NCBI GenBank assembly: GCA_046565985.1
Contig: JBKHXN010000054.1
Coordinates: 1 to 19,474 of the forward strand
Source: Polycyclovorans sp046565985
GTDB taxonomy: Bacteria > Pseudomonadota > Gammaproteobacteria > Nevskiales > Nevskiaceae
Length of the DNA: 19,474 nucleotides
Direction of reading: 5' to 3'
Shown: positions 14,139 through 19,474 of the stretch, piece by piece
Numbering within the stretch: the first letter of the stretch is position 1
How the letters are laid out: every line of letters starts with the position of its first letter
Notes under the pieces: generated by a model
What the model saw: the letters and a program-made list of their open reading frames with translations, nothing else
Database searches by the model: none
Told to the model about the DNA's origin: nothing
Translations under genes and position numbers: made by a program

Positions 14139-14905
14139 TCAGGCGAGTCCCTGGGCCTGGGCCCAGCGCTCCACTTCCGCGCGCAGTTGGGCGGCGGCGG
14201 CATCGTCCAGCGGCTGGCGGCGGGTGTTGAAGACCTCGGCGTTGAGCCGCGTGGCCAGCCTGCGGGCGGTGGCCAGCATGTCGTCGAATACCGCGAGCGG
14301 CTGTTTCGGGCCGGGCAGCATCATGAAAATGGTCAGCCCCGGGGACGAGAACTGCCCGGCGTCCTCGGGCTTGAGCTCACCGGGCTTGATGATGCCGGCC
14401 ACGCTGTACTGGCTGCTGCCCTGCGCCATGCGGTGATAGATGTGCCGCGCGCCATAGACCAGCCCCGCCTCGGCCAGCGCCTCGTGGATGCGCGGCCCCA
14501 GTATGGCGGCGCCTTCGCGCTCGGCGATCAGCAGGGCGAAGACGCGCTCCTCCACCGGCAGGCGAGACTGGGCAGGCGGCACGGGCGGGGCCGCGGCGGT
14601 GGGCTTGGCGGCCGGTGCGGGCCGGCGCGCAGCGGGCGTGGGCGGCGTGGCCGCCGGGGCGGTGGCGGCCGGCGGCGCCGAGGGATTGAGGCTGGGCGGC
14701 GTGCGCTTGCGGGGCTTGCCGACGCCGAATTCGTCGAACTGCCCGCTGCCGCCGAAGATGTCCATCTGGTTGCCGGCGGCCGGCGGCGGCGGGCGGGCGG
14801 GTGGCGGAGCGGGCGGCGCGGCGCGGTCTTTCTCGCGCCGGCTGATGACATAGATGGCGATGACGGCCACCATGCCCAGTATCAGCAAGGCCCACTGCAG
14901 TACGC

Positions 14906-14909
<4 letters not shown>
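14139..14909 (-). CDS. zipA: Cell division protein ZipA
   Basis: ZipA has 256 residues. It is a division protein anchored in the inner membrane that tethers FtsZ filaments. A single N-terminal transmembrane helix (about residues 5-22, N-out) is followed by a basic stretch RRREK-like and a long Pro/Ala-rich linker (about 30-115). The globular FtsZ-binding domain follows (about 117-255), with RVFALLIAEREGAAILGP, a YSVAGIIKPGEL segment, GLTIFMMLPGP, and DMLATARRLATRLNAEVF. The linker includes MDIFGGSGQFDEFGVGKPR, which may be a conserved interaction patch. The start ATG overlaps the smc stop as ATGA, and ligA follows after 2 nt. ZipA marks the organism as gammaproteobacterial. Confidence 0.93.
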
Positions 14910-18415
<3,506 letters not shown>

Positions 18416-18433
18416 GTATCGTTCTGGTTATGG

Positions 18434-18448
18434 GACGGCGGCGCCGTC
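18434..18448. repeat. Small GC hairpin in the smc/queF divergent intergenic region
   Basis: GACGGC (18434-18439) and GCCGTC (18443-18448) form a perfect 6-bp stem with a 3-nt loop. It lies 19 nt upstream of the smc start and within the 94-bp gap shared with queF. An AT-rich patch TAGTGTAAATTA (18463-18474) next to it is the only promoter-like DNA in the gap, but no clear -35/-10 pair is seen for either gene. Confidence 0.3.
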
Positions 18449-18509
18449 GAGACTGATCCGGCTAGTGTAAATTACGGGCGCCTCGTGCGACCACCCGCGG
18501 ACCCGATTG

Positions 18510-18932
18510 ATGACCACCCAGCCCAGCAAGACGCTCGAAACCTTCCCCAATCCCGCGCCGGGGCGGGATTTCACCATCCGCATGCGGATTCCGGAGTTCA
18601 CCTGCCTGTGCCCCAAGACCGGGCAGCCGGACTTCGGGACCCTGTACCTGGAATACGTGGCGGACCGCAAATGCGTGGAGCTCAAGTCCCTGAAGCTCTA
18701 TGTCTGGAGCTTCCGTGACGAGGGCTGCTTCCATGAGGCGGTCACCAACCGCATCCTCGACGATCTGGTCAAGGCCACCCGGCCGCGCTACATGCGGCTG
18801 ACGGCGGTCTTCAACGTGCGTGGCGGGATCTACACCCACGTCAGCGCCGAACACCGCAAGGCGGGTTGGAAAGGCAGCCTGCCGCCCAGCGCCTGGCACC
18901 TGGACCCGACCGGCGCCGGCCAGACCCCCTGA
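18510..18932 (+). CDS. queF: NADPH-dependent 7-cyano-7-deazaguanine reductase QueF (unimodular)
   Basis: The protein has 140 residues, the single-domain type like that of Bacillus subtilis and not the longer E. coli type. It reduces preQ0 to preQ1 in queuosine tRNA-modification synthesis in the cytoplasm. The catalytic Cys is C34 in TCLCPKTGQPDFGTLYLEYV-type sequence, with Asp D41. The QueF signature ELKSLKLYVWSFRDEG follows, then the FHEAVTNRI substrate region with its Glu and the FNVRGGI strand. The ATG at 18510 was chosen; an adjacent TTG at 18507 is less likely. No Shine-Dalgarno sequence is evident. It is transcribed alone, divergent from smc and convergent with the kinase gene. No preQ1 riboswitch is apparent in the short leader. 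Confidence 0.95.
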   Translation: MTTQPSKTLETFPNPAPGRDFTIRMRIPEFTCLCPKTGQPDFGTLYLEYVADRKCVELKSLKLYVWSFRDEGCFHEAVTNRILDDLVKATRPRYMRLTAVFNVRGGIYTHVSAEHRKAGWKGSLPPSAWHLDPTGAGQTP

Positions 18933-18967
18933 GCCCCGCTCCGCGGCAGGGCGTCGCGCTGGGTCTG
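18921..18967. repeat. Nested inverted repeats at the convergent end of queF and the kinase gene
   Basis: CAGACCC (18921-18927) pairs with GGGTCTG (18961-18967). Inside it GCCCCGC (18933-18939) pairs with GCAGGGC (18946-18952) with one mismatch. A further 7-bp repeat, CCCTGAG at 18927-18933 and CTCAGGG at 18983-18989, contains both stop codons. The region could fold as a shared transcription end, but there is no T-run and GC-rich DNA yields such pairs often. Confidence 0.3.
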
Positions 18968-18983
18968 CGGCGGCGCGGCGGTC

Positions 18984-19474
18984 TCAGGGCGGGTAGCCGG
19001 TGATCGCGCGGATCCGTTCGTACAGGGGCTTGAGGCGCGGGTAGAGGCCTCGGTACACCTCGCGGTAGAGGGCGTCGTAGACGCGGCTCGCAGCCGGATC
19101 GGGCGCGAAGATCCGGCCGCTGCGCGTCATCGCCTGGACCGCGCTGGTGTAGTCCGGATACAGGTGCAGGCCCACCGCCAGGTTGATCGCCGCCCCCAGC
19201 GCCGAGGTGTCGTGCAGCGCGGGCCGCTCCACCGGCAGGCCCATGATGTCGGCGGTGATCTGCATCGCCGCCTCGCTCTGGGCGCCGCCACCGGCCACCA
19301 CGATGCGGCGGATCGGATGGCGCAGCCGCTGCTCGATCTGCTCGCGTCCGGCGCGCAGCCCATAGACCAGGCCCTCCAGAATGGCGCGGTAGAGATGCGC
19401 ACGGGTGTGCACGTCGCCAAAGCCGATGATCGCGCCCTTGGCCTCCGGGCCGGGTTCGCGCACGCCGGGTGTCC
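18984..19474 (-). CDS. FGGY-family carbohydrate kinase, C-terminal part (truncated by window edge)
   Basis: About 163 residues are visible and the start lies beyond the window. The sequence matches the C-terminal ATPase half of FGGY sugar kinases. It shows KGAIIGFGDVHTRAHLYRAI followed by EGLVYGLRAG, the nucleotide-binding glycine motif RRIVVAGGGAQSEAAMQITAD, then GLPVERPALHDTSALGAAINLAVGLHLYP. Such enzymes phosphorylate sugars or polyols (xylulose, glycerol, ribulose and others) using ATP. The sugar-binding N-terminal domain is outside the window, so the substrate cannot be named. The valine codon GTG at 19463 is internal, not the start. It converges on queF with about 50 bp between the stops. 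Confidence 0.88.
   Translation of the reverse strand, partial: TPGVREPGPEAKGAIIGFGDVHTRAHLYRAILEGLVYGLRAGREQIEQRLRHPIRRIVVAGGGAQSEAAMQITADIMGLPVERPALHDTSALGAAINLAVGLHLYPDYTSAVQAMTRSGRIFAPDPAASRVYDALYREVYRGLYPRLKPLYERIRAITGYPP

Noticed and set aside
14539..14825. Pro/Ala-rich GC repeats looking like a tandem repeat
   Set aside because: They encode the flexible ZipA linker; there is no regular unit length.

Overview
The window is high-GC chromosomal DNA, roughly two thirds G+C by eye, from a gammaproteobacterium. The evidence is the set of gammaproteobacterial neighbourhoods: a mupP-like phosphatase near yciK, yciO/M50 protease/trpS/scpA/scpB/rluB, yciB-yciI-bolA, and smc-zipA-ligA. zipA is restricted to Gammaproteobacteria. 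SMC with ScpA and ScpB instead of MukBEF, together with a mupP-type phosphatase, points away from enterics towards Pseudomonas-like or Chromatiales-like (purple or sulfur bacterial) lineages. I cannot name a genus. Coding density is very high and the longest gene-free stretch is about 100 bp. I see no rRNA, tRNA, CRISPR array, insertion sequence, integrase or prophage gene.

Layout. (1) 1-2844, plus strand: the 3' end of a HAD phosphatase (probably MupP), a two-TM protein with degenerate GGDEF and EAL domains, and the short-chain dehydrogenase YciK. A perfect 12-bp inverted repeat covers the stop codon of the GGDEF/EAL gene. (2) 2825-7007, minus strand: a tightly packed operon read as M50 site-2 protease > trpS > scpA > scpB > rluB, mostly with overlapping stop and start codons. 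(3) 7068-9247: a divergent pair, an AraC-family regulator (minus) and a membrane fatty acid desaturase with three intact histidine boxes (plus). It lies between the M50 protease and yciO, two genes that I recall as neighbours in related genomes. (4) 9249-9863, minus: yciO. (5) 9898-11014, plus: yciB-yciI-bolA, with overlapping starts and stops. (6) 10980-18415, minus: smc > zipA > ligA > an unrecognised 360-residue membrane protein, whose last codons overlap bolA on the opposite strand. (7) 18510-18932, plus: queF. (8) 18984-19474, minus: the C-terminal part of a FGGY-family carbohydrate kinase, cut by the window edge.

Together these genes serve the cell-envelope and chromosome cycle: condensin (SMC with ScpA and ScpB, all three here), division (ZipA, YciB), DNA ligation (LigA), wall recycling (MupP-like) and membrane lipid desaturation. 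Translation and RNA modification are also covered (TrpRS, RluB, QueF). No clearly novel multi-gene defence or mobile system is visible. The best leads are small: the degenerate GGDEF/EAL protein, the 12-bp stop-codon hairpin, three -10-like hexamers only 5-6 nt upstream of start codons with no Shine-Dalgarno sequence (possible leaderless mRNAs), the AraC/desaturase insertion, and the unrecognised membrane protein.
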